Shown here: positions 16,610 to 26,754 of the stretch, in pieces
How positions within the stretch are numbered: the stretch's first letter is position 1
How the letters are laid out: each line of letters begins with the position of its first letter
NCBI RefSeq assembly: GCF_016629665.1
Contig: NZ_JAEPRQ010000001.1
Coordinates: forward strand, 124,001-188,000
Origin: Paracoccus caeni
GTDB taxonomy: Bacteria; Pseudomonadota; Alphaproteobacteria; Rhodobacterales; Rhodobacteraceae
Direction of reading: 5' to 3'
DNA: 64,000 nt
Position numbers and translations under genes: made by a program
Notes under the pieces: generated by a model
Told to the model about the DNA's origin: nothing
What the model saw: the letters and a program-made list of their open reading frames with translations, nothing else
Database searches by the model: none

Positions 16610-17287
16610 ATGAGCCGCATCTTGATCGTCGATGACGACCCCCGCCTGCGCGATCTGCTTCGGATCGCGCTGGAACGGGCAGAGCATGAGGTGCTGACGG
16701 CGGGCGACGGGCAGACCGCCATCACCCACGCGGCCCGGCATTCACCCGATCTGATCGTCCTTGATGTCGGCCTGCCCGAAATGGACGGCTTCGAGGTTTG
16801 CCGCCGCCTTCGTGCCCGATCCGAGGTGCCGATCCTGTTCCTGACCGCCCGCGACGACGAAATCGACCGGATCGTCGGGTTGGAACTGGGCGCGGATGAT
16901 TATGTGACCAAGCCCTTCAGCCCGCGAGAGGTGGTCGCACGGGTGCGGGCGATCCTGAAACGGGCGAATGGCGGCACACGGCCGCAGGCGTTGCGCTATG
17001 GGCCGATCCGTCTGGACCGCGAGGCGCGCCATTGCGAGGTTGCCGGGAACCGCGTCACCCTGACCGGGACCGAATTCGAGCTGCTTTCGATGTTGCTGGC
17101 CGAGGCCGGGCGGATGCTGACGCGCGTGCATCTGATCAACCGCCTATGGGGGGCAAGCAGTCCGGTTTCAGACAGGACGCTGGACAGCCATTTGCGCAAT
17201 CTGCGGCGTAAGTTGGACGAGGCAGGGTGCCCCGACCTGATCGAAACGCTGCACGGACAGGGTGTGCGGTTGCGGAGCGTGGAATGA
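16610..17287 (+). CDS. OmpR-family response regulator (CreB-like)
   Basis: 225 residues from the ATG at 16610. The receiver domain has the acidic pair (IVDDDPR), the phospho-acceptor Asp in LIVLDVGLPEMDG, Thr (FLTARDD) and Lys (YVTKPFSPREV). The C-terminal winged-helix DNA-binding domain contains LTGTEFELLSMLLAEAGRM and ends RTLDSHLRNLRRKLDE... VRLRSVE. It belongs to a three-gene unit with the DUF4173 gene upstream and the kinase overlapping downstream (ATGA). The CreB likeness rests on overall pattern and the TGCAC-N6-TGCAC repeats upstream of the operon. Confidence 0.92.
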   Translation: MSRILIVDDDPRLRDLLRIALERAEHEVLTAGDGQTAITHAARHSPDLIVLDVGLPEMDGFEVCRRLRARSEVPILFLTARDDEIDRIVGLELGADDYVTKPFSPREVVARVRAILKRANGGTRPQALRYGPIRLDREARHCEVAGNRVTLTGTEFELLSMLLAEAGRMLTRVHLINRLWGASSPVSDRTLDSHLRNLRRKLDEAGCPDLIETLHGQGVRLRSVE

Positions 17288-18384
17288 CCCGGCGTTGGCG
17301 GCCCTCGCTGGCTTTCGTGCTGGGCGGCGCGCTGATCGGAACGCTGGCGCTGTCCTTCTGGGGGCTGGTGTTGCTGCGGGTGATCGGTCCCGAGATCGGC
17401 TTTCGCCAAGCGGCGATGTTGCTGGCGACGCTGATCGCCTGCGCGACGGCGGTGCTTGGTCTGCTGCAGCTTCGCCTGCTGCTGCGCCCGATCCGCGCGC
17501 TTGCTGCCTATGCCGAGGCGCAGGAGGGCACGGTTGCCCCGATCCCGCCGCCCCGCCATTTCGGGACGCGGGAACTGCAGGCCATGGCCTCGCGCGTCAT
17601 CGCCATGGCCGAAGCCCTGCGCGAACGAGAAGCGACGGTGCGGACCTATACCGACCATGTCACCCACGAGCTGAAATCCCCCGTCGCGGCGATCCGTGCG
17701 GCCAGCGAATTGCTGTCTGACGGTGGCGATCTGACCGAGGTGCAGCAGCGCCTGTTGTCGGAAATCGACGGTGCGCGTCAGCAGATCAAGGCCCAGCTTG
17801 CCGCCCTGCGAGACGCCGCGCAGGCGCGAGAGGCCAGCCATCGCGGCAGCACAACCCTGTCTGCGCTGACAGAGATTCTGGAGGCCGGGCATCCCGCGCT
17901 GGCGCTACGCTTTGTCGGTGCCGAAGAGCTTCTGCCGCTGTCCGCTGATGGTTTACGGATCATTCTGGACCAGCTTCTGCGCAACGCTGCAGAGCATGGC
18001 GCGACCTCGGTAGAGCTTCGCGTCGGTTTGCAGGATGGGCGGCTGTTCCTGACGGTTCAGGACAATGGGCGCGGTATCTCGGCGGGGAATGCGGGTCGCA
18101 TATTCGAGCCGTTCTTTACCACGCGCCGGGATACCGGCGGCACGGGGATGGGCCTGACGATTGTCCGCAATCTGCTGGTCGCGCATGGTGGCAGGCTGGC
18201 GCTGGTGCAGGCTCCCAACGGCGACCTTTCGCATCGATTTTGCCTAAAGGCAGGGTATCCGTTGCCTGACGCGCCTGTCAGCCCAGATAGGCCCGCAGGC
18301 CCGGCGGCGGATTGTCCAGGAGCGGTTCGGTCGGGACCGGAGGATGGGCCGCGCCGTGCTCGATCAGGATGGTCGAGGGGGTGA
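17284..18384 (+). CDS. Membrane sensor histidine kinase
   Basis: 366 residues, starting in an ATGA overlap with the response regulator. Two membrane helices (about 10-30 and 42-64) flank a very short periplasmic loop, so it probably senses within the membrane or through a partner. A HAMP-like linker (RLLLRPIRALAAYAEA), the H box YTDHVTHELKSPVAAIRAA and an ATPase domain (LLRNAAEHGA, DNGRGI, GTGMGLTIVRNLL) follow. The typical kinase end is near residue 325. The last 35 or so residues read through into sequence antisense to thiQ, overlapping that gene by 107 bp, which suggests loss of the original stop codon. Confidence 0.9.
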   Translation: MTRRWRPSLAFVLGGALIGTLALSFWGLVLLRVIGPEIGFRQAAMLLATLIACATAVLGLLQLRLLLRPIRALAAYAEAQEGTVAPIPPPRHFGTRELQAMASRVIAMAEALREREATVRTYTDHVTHELKSPVAAIRAASELLSDGGDLTEVQQRLLSEIDGARQQIKAQLAALRDAAQAREASHRGSTTLSALTEILEAGHPALALRFVGAEELLPLSADGLRIILDQLLRNAAEHGATSVELRVGLQDGRLFLTVQDNGRGISAGNAGRIFEPFFTTRRDTGGTGMGLTIVRNLLVAHGGRLALVQAPNGDLSHRFCLKAGYPLPDAPVSPDRPAGPAADCPGAVRSGPEDGPRRARSGWSRG

Positions 18385-18970
18385 AGGCGCGGGCATCGTC
18401 GGGGTCATGCGTGACCATCAGCACGGTCGTATTGTTCTCGGTCGTGAACTGGTCCAGCAGCCGCAGCATTTCAACCTTCAGCGCGGGGCCAAGAGCCGCG
18501 AAAGGTTCGTCCAGCAGCAAAATCGGTCGCGCGCGCAGCAGGACGCGGGCCAGCGCGACCCGGCTTTGCTGCCCGCCTGACAGGTTTGCGGGCTTGCGGT
18601 TCTCCATGCCCTCAAGCCCGACATGCGCCAGAACCTGCCCGACCCGCGCTTTCTGGGCATGGTTCAGGCGCAGGTCCGGGCGCAGACCAAGCCCTACATT
18701 CTGCGCGGCACTCAGATGCGGAAACAGGTTCTGGTCTTGAAACAGCACCGAAACCGGACGCTTGCCCGGCGCGGTATTAGTGATGTCCTCACCGTTCCAG
18801 CGCACCCGCCCCTGATCGGGATGCAGAAACCCCGCAATCATCGCCAGAAGCGTCGATTTGCCCGACCCTGACGGCCCGATAACCGCCGCGCGTGATCCGG
18901 CGGGCAGCGACAGATTGGCCTGAAGGGTAAAGTTGCCGCGCGTCACATGCAGGTTTTCAAGGTCAAGCAA
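18278..18970 (-). CDS. thiQ: ThiQ, thiamine/TPP ABC transporter ATP-binding protein
   Basis: 230 residues. It is the ATPase of the thiamine importer, with Walker A (IGPSGSGKST), Q loop (LFQDQNLFPHL), ABC signature (LSGGQQSRVALAR), Walker B (PILLLDEPFAALG) and switch His (MVTHDPDD). The start overlaps the thiP stop by 8 nt. Together with thiP, thiB and the upstream TPP riboswitch this is a complete thiBPQ operon. Its 3' end overlaps the convergent kinase gene. Confidence 0.94.
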   Translation of the reverse strand: MLDLENLHVTRGNFTLQANLSLPAGSRAAVIGPSGSGKSTLLAMIAGFLHPDQGRVRWNGEDITNTAPGKRPVSVLFQDQNLFPHLSAAQNVGLGLRPDLRLNHAQKARVGQVLAHVGLEGMENRKPANLSGGQQSRVALARVLLRARPILLLDEPFAALGPALKVEMLRLLDQFTTENNTTVLMVTHDPDDARAFTPSTILIEHGAAHPPVPTEPLLDNPPPGLRAYLG

Positions 18971-20507
18971 GTCGGCCTCCCCGGTCGAACAGCCAGAACA
19001 GGGCGAAACTGATCGCCATCAACAGAACCGCGCAGGCTGATGCGTCGGCCATGCGGTAGGAATTCATCAGTTGGTATAGCTTCAGCGGCAACGTTGGCTG
19101 GTCGCTTGGGAACAGCGTGATGACGCCCAGATCGCCCATCGCCAAGGCCGCCGCCAGACCGCCTGCGAAGCCGATGGGTCGCGCCAACCGGGGCAGGGTC
19201 AGCAATCGCAGCCGCGCCAGTCCTTGCATGTCGAGGGAATCGGCCAGCCTGCCGTAATCGGCGCGCAGGTCGCGGGCGGCGGGGATCAGGGCGCGCAGGC
19301 CGAAGGGCAGGGCCATGATCGCGTTGATCGCGATAGTGACCGGCAAGGCCAGCGATTGCGGCGCCAGCGTTCCGCGCAGCAGGATGAACAACCCGGTGCC
19401 CAGAACCAGCGGCGAGGCGACCAGCGGCAACATCCCCGCCGCCTCGATCAGGCGCGATTTGCTGCGGGCAACCGAGAGGGCAAGGACCAGCGACAGGGTG
19501 ATGGCCAGCGCGGCGGAAATCAGCGCCATCACCACCGATCTGAGCGCGGCGTCCCAGACATCGGCGGGCAGCGCGGGAATACGGGGCAGGCCGCGCATCG
19601 TCACCGCCAGCATCGGCCAAAGCAGGAAGACGGCGGCGAGTGTGATCGCCAGCGTATCGGTGATCCGCCGCCATCCGCGCGGTCCGGTCAGTTGGTCGGG
19701 TTGATCCAGCCCGGCACCGAAGGCTGCGGGGATCGCGATCCAGCGGGCCAGTGACATCGCAGCAAGGCACAGCGCGATCTGGATCAGGCCCAGCATTGCC
19801 GCCCGGCCAAGGTCGAAATCGAAACGGAACGCCTGATAGATGGCTAACTCCACCGTGGTGGCGCGCGGGCCTCCGCCCAATGTCAGCGCCACCGCGAAAG
19901 AGGTCAGGCAGACCAGAAACACCGCCAGCCAGACCCCCGGCAGAACCGCCCGCAGCATGGGCCGTTCCAGATGCCGGGCAATGTCGGCGGGGGCAAAGTC
20001 AAGGCTTGCGGCAAGGCGGAAACGCTCGGACGGGATCGACTGCCAGCCTTGCAGGATCAGCCGCACCGACAGCGGCAGGTTGAAGAAGACATGCGCAAGG
20101 ATGACGCCCTGCCAGCCGTAGATGGTGATCTCGGGCAGGCCGAAGGCGCGGAAGGCGTCGTTCAGGACGCCATTGCGACCGAAGACCGAAATCAGGCCCA
20201 TGATCGCCACGATCACCGGCAGGATGAACGGTGCGCCCAGCAGCGTGACCAGCAAGGCGCGACCCGGAAAGCGGCGGCGGGCCAAAGCGCGGGCGACCGG
20301 GATTGCCAACAGCGCCGACAGGCTGGCCGACAGCATCGCCTGCCAGAGGGTGAACCAGACCGCGCGCCAGTCCCACGGCCCAAGCCCGGACAAGCCGCGG
20401 GCCTGCCATGCGACTGCGGCCAAGGTGCCAAGGATCAGCGCGGCCAGCGCCGCCGCAACGGCGCCGCCGCCCCAATCCCGCCTTATTGCGAAAATGCCCG
20501 CAGCCAT
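18963..20507 (-). CDS. thiP: ThiP, thiamine/TPP ABC transporter permease
   Basis: 514 residues, about 12 predicted membrane helices, built as two fused permease halves as usual for ThiP. Each half has a binding-protein-dependent transport (EAA-like) loop, for example SIPSERFRLAASLDFAPADI and LADSLDMQGLARLRLLTLPR. It forms the channel for thiamine or TPP delivered by ThiB and powered by ThiQ. The start lies 25 nt inside the thiB 3' end and the stop lies 8 nt inside thiQ, so the three are translationally coupled. Confidence 0.93.
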   Translation of the reverse strand: MAAGIFAIRRDWGGGAVAAALAALILGTLAAVAWQARGLSGLGPWDWRAVWFTLWQAMLSASLSALLAIPVARALARRRFPGRALLVTLLGAPFILPVIVAIMGLISVFGRNGVLNDAFRAFGLPEITIYGWQGVILAHVFFNLPLSVRLILQGWQSIPSERFRLAASLDFAPADIARHLERPMLRAVLPGVWLAVFLVCLTSFAVALTLGGGPRATTVELAIYQAFRFDFDLGRAAMLGLIQIALCLAAMSLARWIAIPAAFGAGLDQPDQLTGPRGWRRITDTLAITLAAVFLLWPMLAVTMRGLPRIPALPADVWDAALRSVVMALISAALAITLSLVLALSVARSKSRLIEAAGMLPLVASPLVLGTGLFILLRGTLAPQSLALPVTIAINAIMALPFGLRALIPAARDLRADYGRLADSLDMQGLARLRLLTLPRLARPIGFAGGLAAALAMGDLGVITLFPSDQPTLPLKLYQLMNSYRMADASACAVLLMAISFALFWLFDRGGRLA

Positions 20508-21466
20508 TCGTCAAGCGCAGGCTGGCGCAATGCCTCGGCCTCGTCTTCGGTGTAGAACAGGGTCTTTTCGGGGCGCGGCAGGTCGCGCATCACCTGCGGC
20601 CAATCAGCCTGAGGCAGCTTGGCCGGCATCGACCAGTTGGCCAGCGGGATCACCTTCTGGAAATCCGGGGTCAGGATCCAATCCATGAACGCCTGCGCCA
20701 GTTCCGGCTGATCGGTGGTGCGAAGCTGCGCCGCCAGTTCGGTCATGAAATAATGACCCTCGGGGAAGATCGCGGCCTTTTTGGTCAGGTCTTCCTCGGC
20801 TGCGATATGATAGGCGGGCGAGGTGGTGTAGGACAGCACCATATCGGCCTCACCATCGGTGAACATGCCATAGCTTTCCGACCAGCCCTTCGTCACCGTC
20901 AGCACCTTGGGCGCAAGCTTGGCCCAAGCCTCTGGCGCCTGATCGCCATAAACCTCTTTCACCCACAACAGCAGCGCAAGGCCAGAGATCGAGGCGCGCG
21001 GATCCTGAATGACGATCTTCAGATCGTCGGGCGCGTCCAGCAGCTCGGCAAAGCTTGCAGGCGGGTTTTCCAGCCGGGTTTCGTCATAGATGAAGGCGGT
21101 TTCGCCCCAGTTGTAGGGCAGAAAAATCTCATCCGTCCATTCGATCGGCAGCGACATGTCCGAGGTGTCCTGCCCATGCGGCGCAAACAGGCCCGAGGCG
21201 CGGGCGCGGGCCGTCACATCGGTGTTCAGGCCAAAGACGATATCGGCCTCGGTCCCTTCGCCTTCCATCAGGATGCGCGGCAGCACGTCGCCGGTCACGA
21301 ATTTCAGATCGCAGTTGCAGAAAGCCTCGAAGCCTTCCTCGATCTTCGGGCCGGGGCCCCATTCACTGGTGACATAATCGCCCGCATAGACGGTCAGCAC
21401 CGGCTTATCCTCGGCAAGCCCGGGTGAGGCTGCCAGCAAGGCAAGGGTAAGGGCCTGCAATCTCAT
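20483..21466 (-). CDS. thiB: ThiB, periplasmic thiamine/TPP-binding protein
   Basis: 327 residues with a signal peptide (about 1-18, cut after GLA). The mature part begins with VLTVYAGDYVTSEWGPG and contains DIVFGLNTD and LPYNWGETAFIYDE, as in type-2 periplasmic binding proteins of the ThiB/TbpA group. It captures thiamine, thiamine phosphate or TPP for ThiPQ. An AAGGAGA ribosome site precedes the ATG. The transcript leader carries a TPP riboswitch, so expression should fall when TPP is plentiful. It is first gene of thiBPQ. Confidence 0.94.
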   Translation of the reverse strand: MRLQALTLALLAASPGLAEDKPVLTVYAGDYVTSEWGPGPKIEEGFEAFCNCDLKFVTGDVLPRILMEGEGTEADIVFGLNTDVTARARASGLFAPHGQDTSDMSLPIEWTDEIFLPYNWGETAFIYDETRLENPPASFAELLDAPDDLKIVIQDPRASISGLALLLWVKEVYGDQAPEAWAKLAPKVLTVTKGWSESYGMFTDGEADMVLSYTTSPAYHIAAEEDLTKKAAIFPEGHYFMTELAAQLRTTDQPELAQAFMDWILTPDFQKVIPLANWSMPAKLPQADWPQVMRDLPRPEKTLFYTEDEAEALRQPALDEWLRAFSQ

Positions 21467-21509
21467 CGCTGCGTCTCCTTCTCAAGCGGGTTTCGAAAAG
21501 AAGGACAGC

Positions 21510-21597
21510 GAAACCTTCCCTCCGCCGGTGTTAGCCGGATCAGGTTCAACGGGTCCGCTATTCGCGTCTCAGCCCGACAGGGCACCCCGAGGTGTTC
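21510..21597 (-). promoter_or_regulatory. TPP riboswitch (THI element) in the thiB leader
   Basis: On the minus strand the leader contains the THI-box hallmarks in order: CTCGGGGTGCCC, GGGCTGAGA, then CCGTTGAACCTGATCCGG, CTAACACCGGCGGAGGGA, and a closing P1 arm. It lies 44 bp upstream of the thiB ATG and would reduce thiBPQ expression when TPP binds. Confidence 0.96.
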
Positions 21598-21702
21598 TTT
21601 GGAACATAGTCGCCCCGCTGGCCGCCGCAAGAAGAAAGCGTGGTTTCCAAGGCGGTCGCGGGCCGTTAGAAAAGCCGCCACAAGGGATGAGACAGGACCG
21701 GC

Positions 21703-24339
21703 ATGAACGATCAGCCCACACCGATGATGGCGCAATATCTGGCGATCAGGGACGCAAATCCCGGCGCGCTGCTGTTCTATCGCATGGGCGATTTCTACGA
21801 GATGTTCTTTGACGATGCTATCGCGGCGGCGGCAGCGCTGGATATTGCGCTGACCAAGCGCGGCACCCATCAGGGTGAGCCTATCCCGATGTGCGGTGTC
21901 CCGGTCCACGCCGCGGAAGGCTATCTTCTGACGCTGATCCGCAAGGGGTTCCGCGTGGCGATTGCCGAGCAGATGGAAGACCCTGCCGAGGCGAAGAAGC
22001 GCGGATCGAAGTCGGTCGTGGCCCGCGATGTCGTGCGGCTGGTCACCCCCGGCACGCTGACCGAAGAGGCGCTTCTGGAAGCGCGGCGGCATAACTTTCT
22101 GGCGGCTTTCGCGACGGTTCGCGATGAAAGTGCGCTGGCATGGGTGGATATCTCGACCGGGGCCTTTCAGGTGATGGAATGTCCGGCCTCGCGTCTGGCG
22201 CCGGAACTGGCGCGGCTGGCTCCGCGTGAATTGCTGGCGATTGACGGGGCGGGGTTGGATGATCTGGCGTCCGAGGCCGGGGCGGCGCTGACCGATCTGC
22301 CTGCCAGCGCCTTTGACAGCGCGGCGGGGGCGCGGCGGCTGGCGGCGCTTTACGGGGTCGAGACGCTGGACGGGTTCGGCAGCTTTTCGCGGTCGGAACT
22401 GTCGGCGATGGGCGCGGTCGTCGATTATCTGGACATGACCCAGAAGGGCAAACTGCCGCTGCTGCGCCCGCCGGTCCGCGAACGCGTGGGCGGGGCGATG
22501 CAGATCGACGCGGCGACACGGCGCAATCTGGAACTGACGCAGGCTTTGTCGGGCGGGCGCGAGGGGTCGCTGCTCGCGGCCATCGACCGGACGGTGACGG
22601 CGGCGGGCGCGCGCCTGCTGGAGCGGCGGATCAGCGCGCCAAGCCGCGATCTTGCGGTGATCCATGCGCGGCAGGATGCGGTGGCCGGGCTGGTCGCGGA
22701 TGCGCGGCTGTCGGCCGATCTGCGCGATGCCTTGGCGCGGGTGCCGGATATGGACCGGGCGCTGTCGCGGCTGGCGCTGGACCGGGGCGGGCCGCGCGAT
22801 CTGACGGCGATCCGCTCGGGCCTGACCCAAGGTGCCGCCATTGCCGAACGCCTGCCCGAGGACGCACCGCAGGTTCTGCGCGACGCGGCCCGCGATTTGA
22901 CCGGCCATGACGGGCTGATCGATCTGCTGGATCAGGCGCTGGTGGCCGAGCCGCCCTTGCTGGCCCGCGATGGTGGTTTCGTCGCGCCCGATTATGACGA
23001 GGATCTGGACCAAACCCGCCGCCTGCGGGATGAGGGCCGGGGCGTGATCGCCGGGATGCAGGCCGACTATTCGGCTAAGGCCGGGGTCTCCAGCCTGAAG
23101 ATCAAGCATAACAACGTGCTGGGCTATTTCATCGAAACCACGGCGACCCACGCCGAAAAGATGATGGCCCCGCCGCTGAACGAGACCTTCATTCACCGTC
23201 AGACCACCGCCAACCAAATCCGCTTCACCACGGTCGAACTGTCCGAGCTTGAAACGCGTATCCTCAACGCTCGCGACAGGGCGCTGGAGATTGAGCGGGG
23301 GATTTTTGACCGCCTGCGAGGGGCGATTCTGGCGCAGGCTGCCGAAATCGGTCAGGCGGCGCGCGCCTTGGCCGAAATCGATCTGGCCTCGGCCTTTGCC
23401 GATATCGCGACCGGCGAGGGCTGGGCGCGTCCGCGCGTCGATGACAGCCGCGCCTTTGTGATCGAGGGCGGTCGGCATCCGGTGGTCGAGCGTGCGTTGA
23501 AGCGAAAGGCGGACAGCTTTGTCGCCAATGATTGCGCGCTAACCGAAGGCGACACCCCGGCGATCTGGCTGCTGACCGGCCCGAACATGGCCGGTAAATC
23601 GACCTTCCTGCGACAGAATGCGCTGATCGCGGTGTTGGCGCAGGCGGGGGCGTTTGTGCCCGCGAAGGCCGCGCATATCGGCATGGTCAGCCAGCTTTTC
23701 AGCCGCGTCGGCGCGGCGGATGATCTGGCGCGGGGGCGTTCGACCTTCATGGTCGAGATGGTGGAAACGGCGGCGATCCTCAATCAGGCCGACGATCATG
23801 CGCTGGTGATCCTTGACGAAATCGGGCGCGGAACGGCGACGTGGGACGGCCTTTCCATCGCTTGGGCGGTGATGGAGCATCTGCACGCCGTCAACCGCTG
23901 CCGGGCCTTGTTCGCGACGCATTACCACGAAATGACCGCCCTGACCGCCAAGCTGGAAGGCGTCGAGAACGCCACCGTCGCCGTGCGCGAATGGGACGGC
24001 GAGGTGATCTTCCTGCACGAGGTCAGGAAGGGCGCAGCGGATCGCAGCTATGGGGTGCAGGTGGCGCGGCTGGCCGGTTTGCCTGCAAGCGTGGTGGAAC
24101 GCGCCCGCGAAGTGCTGGACGCGCTGGAATCGGGGGAACGCGAAGGCGCGGCCCGGCCTGCCGCCCTGATCGACGATCTGCCGTTGTTCCGCGCGGTTCC
24201 TGCGGCACCCGCGCCCGCGAAGGCCAAGGAAAGCCCACTGGACGCGCGGATGAAAGCGGTGCATCCCGATACCATGTCCCCGCGCGAGGCGCTGGATCTG
24301 ATCTATGAACTGAAATCGCTGACCGGAGAGCCGCGATGA
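21703..24339 (+). CDS. mutS: DNA mismatch-repair protein MutS
   Basis: 878 residues, normal length. MutS recognises mismatches and small loops and starts methyl-independent or MutL-dependent repair. The N-terminal mismatch-binding domain has the Phe-x-Glu motif ([11 protein letters not shown]). A connector, lever and clamp follow, then the ATPase with Walker A ([14 protein letters not shown]), Walker B ([14 protein letters not shown]) and the dimer-contact THYHEM. The C-terminal tail ([16 protein letters not shown]) is the usual dimer/tetramer segment. The stop overlaps the aroC start (ATGA), so mismatch repair and chorismate synthesis genes are co-transcribed here. Confidence 0.97.
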   Translation: MNDQPTPMMAQYLAIRDANPGALLFYRMGDFYEMFFDDAIAAAAALDIALTKRGTHQGEPIPMCGVPVHAAEGYLLTLIRKGFRVAIAEQMEDPAEAKKRGSKSVVARDVVRLVTPGTLTEEALLEARRHNFLAAFATVRDESALAWVDISTGAFQVMECPASRLAPELARLAPRELLAIDGAGLDDLASEAGAALTDLPASAFDSAAGARRLAALYGVETLDGFGSFSRSELSAMGAVVDYLDMTQKGKLPLLRPPVRERVGGAMQIDAATRRNLELTQALSGGREGSLLAAIDRTVTAAGARLLERRISAPSRDLAVIHARQDAVAGLVADARLSADLRDALARVPDMDRALSRLALDRGGPRDLTAIRSGLTQGAAIAERLPEDAPQVLRDAARDLTGHDGLIDLLDQALVAEPPLLARDGGFVAPDYDEDLDQTRRLRDEGRGVIAGMQADYSAKAGVSSLKIKHNNVLGYFIETTATHAEKMMAPPLNETFIHRQTTANQIRFTTVELSELETRILNARDRALEIERGIFDRLRGAILAQAAEIGQAARALAEIDLASAFADIATGEGWARPRVDDSRAFVIEGGRHPVVERALKRKADSFVANDCALTEGDTPAIWLLTGPNMAGKSTFLRQNALIAVLAQAGAFVPAKAAHIGMVSQLFSRVGAADDLARGRSTFMVEMVETAAILNQADDHALVILDEIGRGTATWDGLSIAWAVMEHLHAVNRCRALFATHYHEMTALTAKLEGVENATVAVREWDGEVIFLHEVRKGAADRSYGVQVARLAGLPASVVERAREVLDALESGEREGAARPAALIDDLPLFRAVPAAPAPAKAKESPLDARMKAVHPDTMSPREALDLIYELKSLTGEPR

Positions 24340-25436
24340 GCTACAACACCTTTGGCCGCGAATTCCGGTTCACCACTTGGGGCGAAAGCCACGGGCCTGC
24401 CTTGGGCGCAACCGTCGATGGCACCCCTCCGGGCGTGCCGGTTGACGAAGCCTTCATTCAGCAATTTCTGGACCGTCGCCGTCCGGGGACCAGCAAGCAT
24501 ACGACGCAACGCCGCGAGGCAGATCAGGTGCGCATCCTGTCGGGCGTGTTCGAGGGCAAGACCACCGGCACCCCGATTCAGTTGATGATCGAGAATACCG
24601 ATCAGCGGTCCAAGGATTATGGCGAGATCGCGACCAGCTTTCGCCCCGGCCATGCCGACATCACCTATCACCTGAAATACGGGATCAGGGATTATCGCGG
24701 CGGTGGCCGCTCTTCGGCCCGCGAAACGGCGGCGCGGGTTGCGGCTGGCGGCGTGGCGCAGGCGGTGCTGGCGCATCTGCTGCCGGATCTACGTATCACC
24801 GGCTATATGGTGCAGATGGGCGCGCTGCATCTGGACCGCAGCAGGTTCGATCCGCGCGCCATCCCGGACAATCCGTTCTTCCTGCCGGATGCGGCTTCGG
24901 TGGATGAATGGTCGGATTATCTTGACGGTATCCGCAAGGATCAGAACAGCGTTGGCGCCGCAATCGAGGTGCTGATCGAGGGTTGCCCACCCGGTCTTGG
25001 CGCGCCGGTTTATGCGAAACTCGATACCGATCTGGCGGCGGCGATGATGTCGATCAACGCGGTCAAAGGGGTCGAGATCGGCGAGGGGATGGCAGCGGCA
25101 GCCCTGACCGGGACTGCCAATGCGGACGAGATTCGGATTGGCAATGACGGCCCGATGTTCCTGTCAAACCATGCGGGCGGGATCCTTGGCGGGATCTCGA
25201 CCGGGCAGGACATCGTGGTGCGGTTCTCGGTCAAGCCGACCAGTTCCATCACCACGCCGCGCCAGACGATCAACCAGCATGGCGCCGAGATCGACCTGAT
25301 CACCAAGGGCCGCCATGATCCCTGCGTGGGTATTCGTGCCGTCCCGGTGGCCGAGGCGATGGCGGCTTGTGTCATTCTGGATCATCTACTGATGGACCGC
25401 GCCCAGACGGGCGGGGTGCGCGGCGAAATCGGCTGA
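24336..25436 (+). CDS. aroC: Chorismate synthase
   Basis: 366 residues. It converts 5-enolpyruvylshikimate-3-phosphate to chorismate, the last shared step to aromatic amino acids, folate and ubiquinone precursors, using reduced FMN. Signatures: [15 protein letters not shown] at the N-terminus, [15 protein letters not shown] with [17 protein letters not shown], and [15 protein letters not shown]. The start lies in an ATGA overlap with mutS. A 12-bp-stem hairpin follows 43 bp downstream. Confidence 0.97.
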   Translation: MSYNTFGREFRFTTWGESHGPALGATVDGTPPGVPVDEAFIQQFLDRRRPGTSKHTTQRREADQVRILSGVFEGKTTGTPIQLMIENTDQRSKDYGEIATSFRPGHADITYHLKYGIRDYRGGGRSSARETAARVAAGGVAQAVLAHLLPDLRITGYMVQMGALHLDRSRFDPRAIPDNPFFLPDAASVDEWSDYLDGIRKDQNSVGAAIEVLIEGCPPGLGAPVYAKLDTDLAAAMMSINAVKGVEIGEGMAAAALTGTANADEIRIGNDGPMFLSNHAGGILGGISTGQDIVVRFSVKPTSSITTPRQTINQHGAEIDLITKGRHDPCVGIRAVPVAEAMAACVILDHLLMDRAQTGGVRGEIG

Positions 25437-25479
25437 ACGTAAAGCGCCCGCCCGGAACAAGATGCCGATAGGCACCGCC

Positions 25480-25511
25480 GGGCATTGCCCACCGGCGGTT
25501 GGGCAATGCCC
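25480..25511 (+). terminator. Hairpin after aroC
   Basis: GGGCATTGCCCA and TGGGCAATGCCC form a perfect 12-bp stem with an 8-nt loop. It lies between aroC and the Pho box of pstS, so it is probably the mutS-aroC terminator, although it has no T-run. Confidence 0.7.
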
Positions 25512-25549
25512 TCAGCTTTCCACGCATATCTCCACCGTAAAATCGGTCA

Positions 25550-25567
25550 CTGTCATAATATCGTCAT
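25550..25567 (+). promoter_or_regulatory. Pho box upstream of pstS
   Basis: CTGTCAT, AATA, TCGTCAT: two 7-bp half-sites spaced 11 bp apart, matching the PhoB-binding pattern. It lies 82 bp upstream of the pstS start. PhoB, encoded at the end of the same operon, should activate from here at low phosphate. Confidence 0.85.
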
Positions 25568-25648
25568 GTTTATGTCGCATGCGTGTCACCGGAGCGGAAT
25601 AAATCACCCGCAGCCCCTTTCGGGCACAGACCGATTCAGGAGAGATCC

Positions 25649-26677
25649 ATGTCCACCGTGAAATTCACCGTCTCGGCCCTCGCCTTGATCGCCGCCTCGG
25701 CTACTGCCGCTGCTGCCCGCGATCAGGTTCAGGTGTCGGGTTCGTCCACCGTCCTGCCTTACGCCACCATCGTTGCCGAAGTCTTCGGCGAGAACACCGA
25801 CTTCCCGGTTCCGGTCGTGGAATCCGGCGGCACCGGCGGCGGTTTGCAAAAATTCTGTGAAGGCGTCGGCGAAAACACCATCGACATCGCCAATGCCAGC
25901 CGCCCGATCAAAGATGCCGAGCGTGAGACCTGCACCGCCAATGGTGTAACCGACATCATGGAAGTCCGCATCGGCTATGACGGGATCGTCTTCGCCAACA
26001 CCGTTGATGGCCCGGATTTCGCCTACACCCCGGCTGACTGGTTCAACGCACTATCCGCCAAGGTCGTCGTTGACGGCAAGATGGCCGACAACACCGCTGC
26101 CAAATGGAGCGATGTGAACCCGGAACTGCCCGAGCAGGACATTCTGGCCTTCGTTCCGGGCACCAAGCACGGCACCCGCGAAGTGTTCGAGGAAAAAGTC
26201 ATTCTGGCTGGCTGCGAAGAATCCGGCGCGCTGGAAGTCTTTACCGCTGAACTGGGCGATGAAGATGCCGCCGAAGAAGCCTGCATGACGCTGCGCACCG
26301 ACGGCAAATCGGTCGATATCGACGGCGACTATACCGAGACGCTGGCCCGCATCGGCAGCTCGCCCAACGGCATCGGCGTGTTCGGCCTGTCCTTCTACGA
26401 AAACAACACCGACAAGCTGAAAGTCGGCACGATCAGCGGCGTCACCCCCTCGACCGAGACGATCGCTTCGGGTGAATACCCGGTTTCGCGCCCGCTGTTC
26501 TTCTATGTGAAGAAAGCCCATATCGGTGAAATCGCCGGTCTGAAGGAATTCGTCGAATTCTTCGTGTCGGACGAACTGGCAGGCCCTGATGGTCCGCTGG
26601 CCGAATACGGTCTGGTCTCGGACCCGGAACTGGCCGCGACGCAGGAAGCCGTCGCGAACGAAACCACGATGCAATGA
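25649..26677 (+). CDS. pstS: PstS, periplasmic phosphate-binding protein
   Basis: 342 residues from the ATG at 25649 (CAGGAGAG upstream); the ORF extension to 25583 is rejected because it would precede the signal peptide. The signal peptide ends at about residue 23 (AAAA-RDQVQ). The mature part carries the phosphate-loop pattern VSGSSTVLPY, ESGGTGGGLQKFCEG and DIANASRPIKDAE. It is first gene of pstSCAB-phoU-phoB, controlled by the Pho box. A hairpin follows the gene, which may raise its level above that of the permease genes. Confidence 0.95.
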   Translation: MSTVKFTVSALALIAASATAAAARDQVQVSGSSTVLPYATIVAEVFGENTDFPVPVVESGGTGGGLQKFCEGVGENTIDIANASRPIKDAERETCTANGVTDIMEVRIGYDGIVFANTVDGPDFAYTPADWFNALSAKVVVDGKMADNTAAKWSDVNPELPEQDILAFVPGTKHGTREVFEEKVILAGCEESGALEVFTAELGDEDAAEEACMTLRTDGKSVDIDGDYTETLARIGSSPNGIGVFGLSFYENNTDKLKVGTISGVTPSTETIASGEYPVSRPLFFYVKKAHIGEIAGLKEFVEFFVSDELAGPDGPLAEYGLVSDPELAATQEAVANETTMQ

Positions 26678-26684
26678 TCCGGCA

Positions 26685-26713
26685 CGGGCGGGGCGCGATG
26701 CGCGCCTCGCCCG
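26685..26713 (+). terminator. Intercistronic hairpin between pstS and pstC
   Basis: CGGGCG-G-GGCGCG pairs with CGCGCC-T-CGCCCG through a 3-nt loop (one G-U pair). It begins 8 nt after pstS. It probably acts as attenuator or as an mRNA-stabilising 3' end, so that the binding protein is made in excess of the permease. Confidence 0.55.
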
Positions 26714-26754
26714 GTCACCCTGTTTCGCCCCTTCAGTAAGGAAGGAACGCCCAT

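Noticed and set aside
21463..23478. Minus-strand 671-codon ORF opposite mutS
   Set aside because: Overlaps mutS entirely and the TPP riboswitch; Arg/Gln/His-rich reading typical of antisense high-G+C frames.
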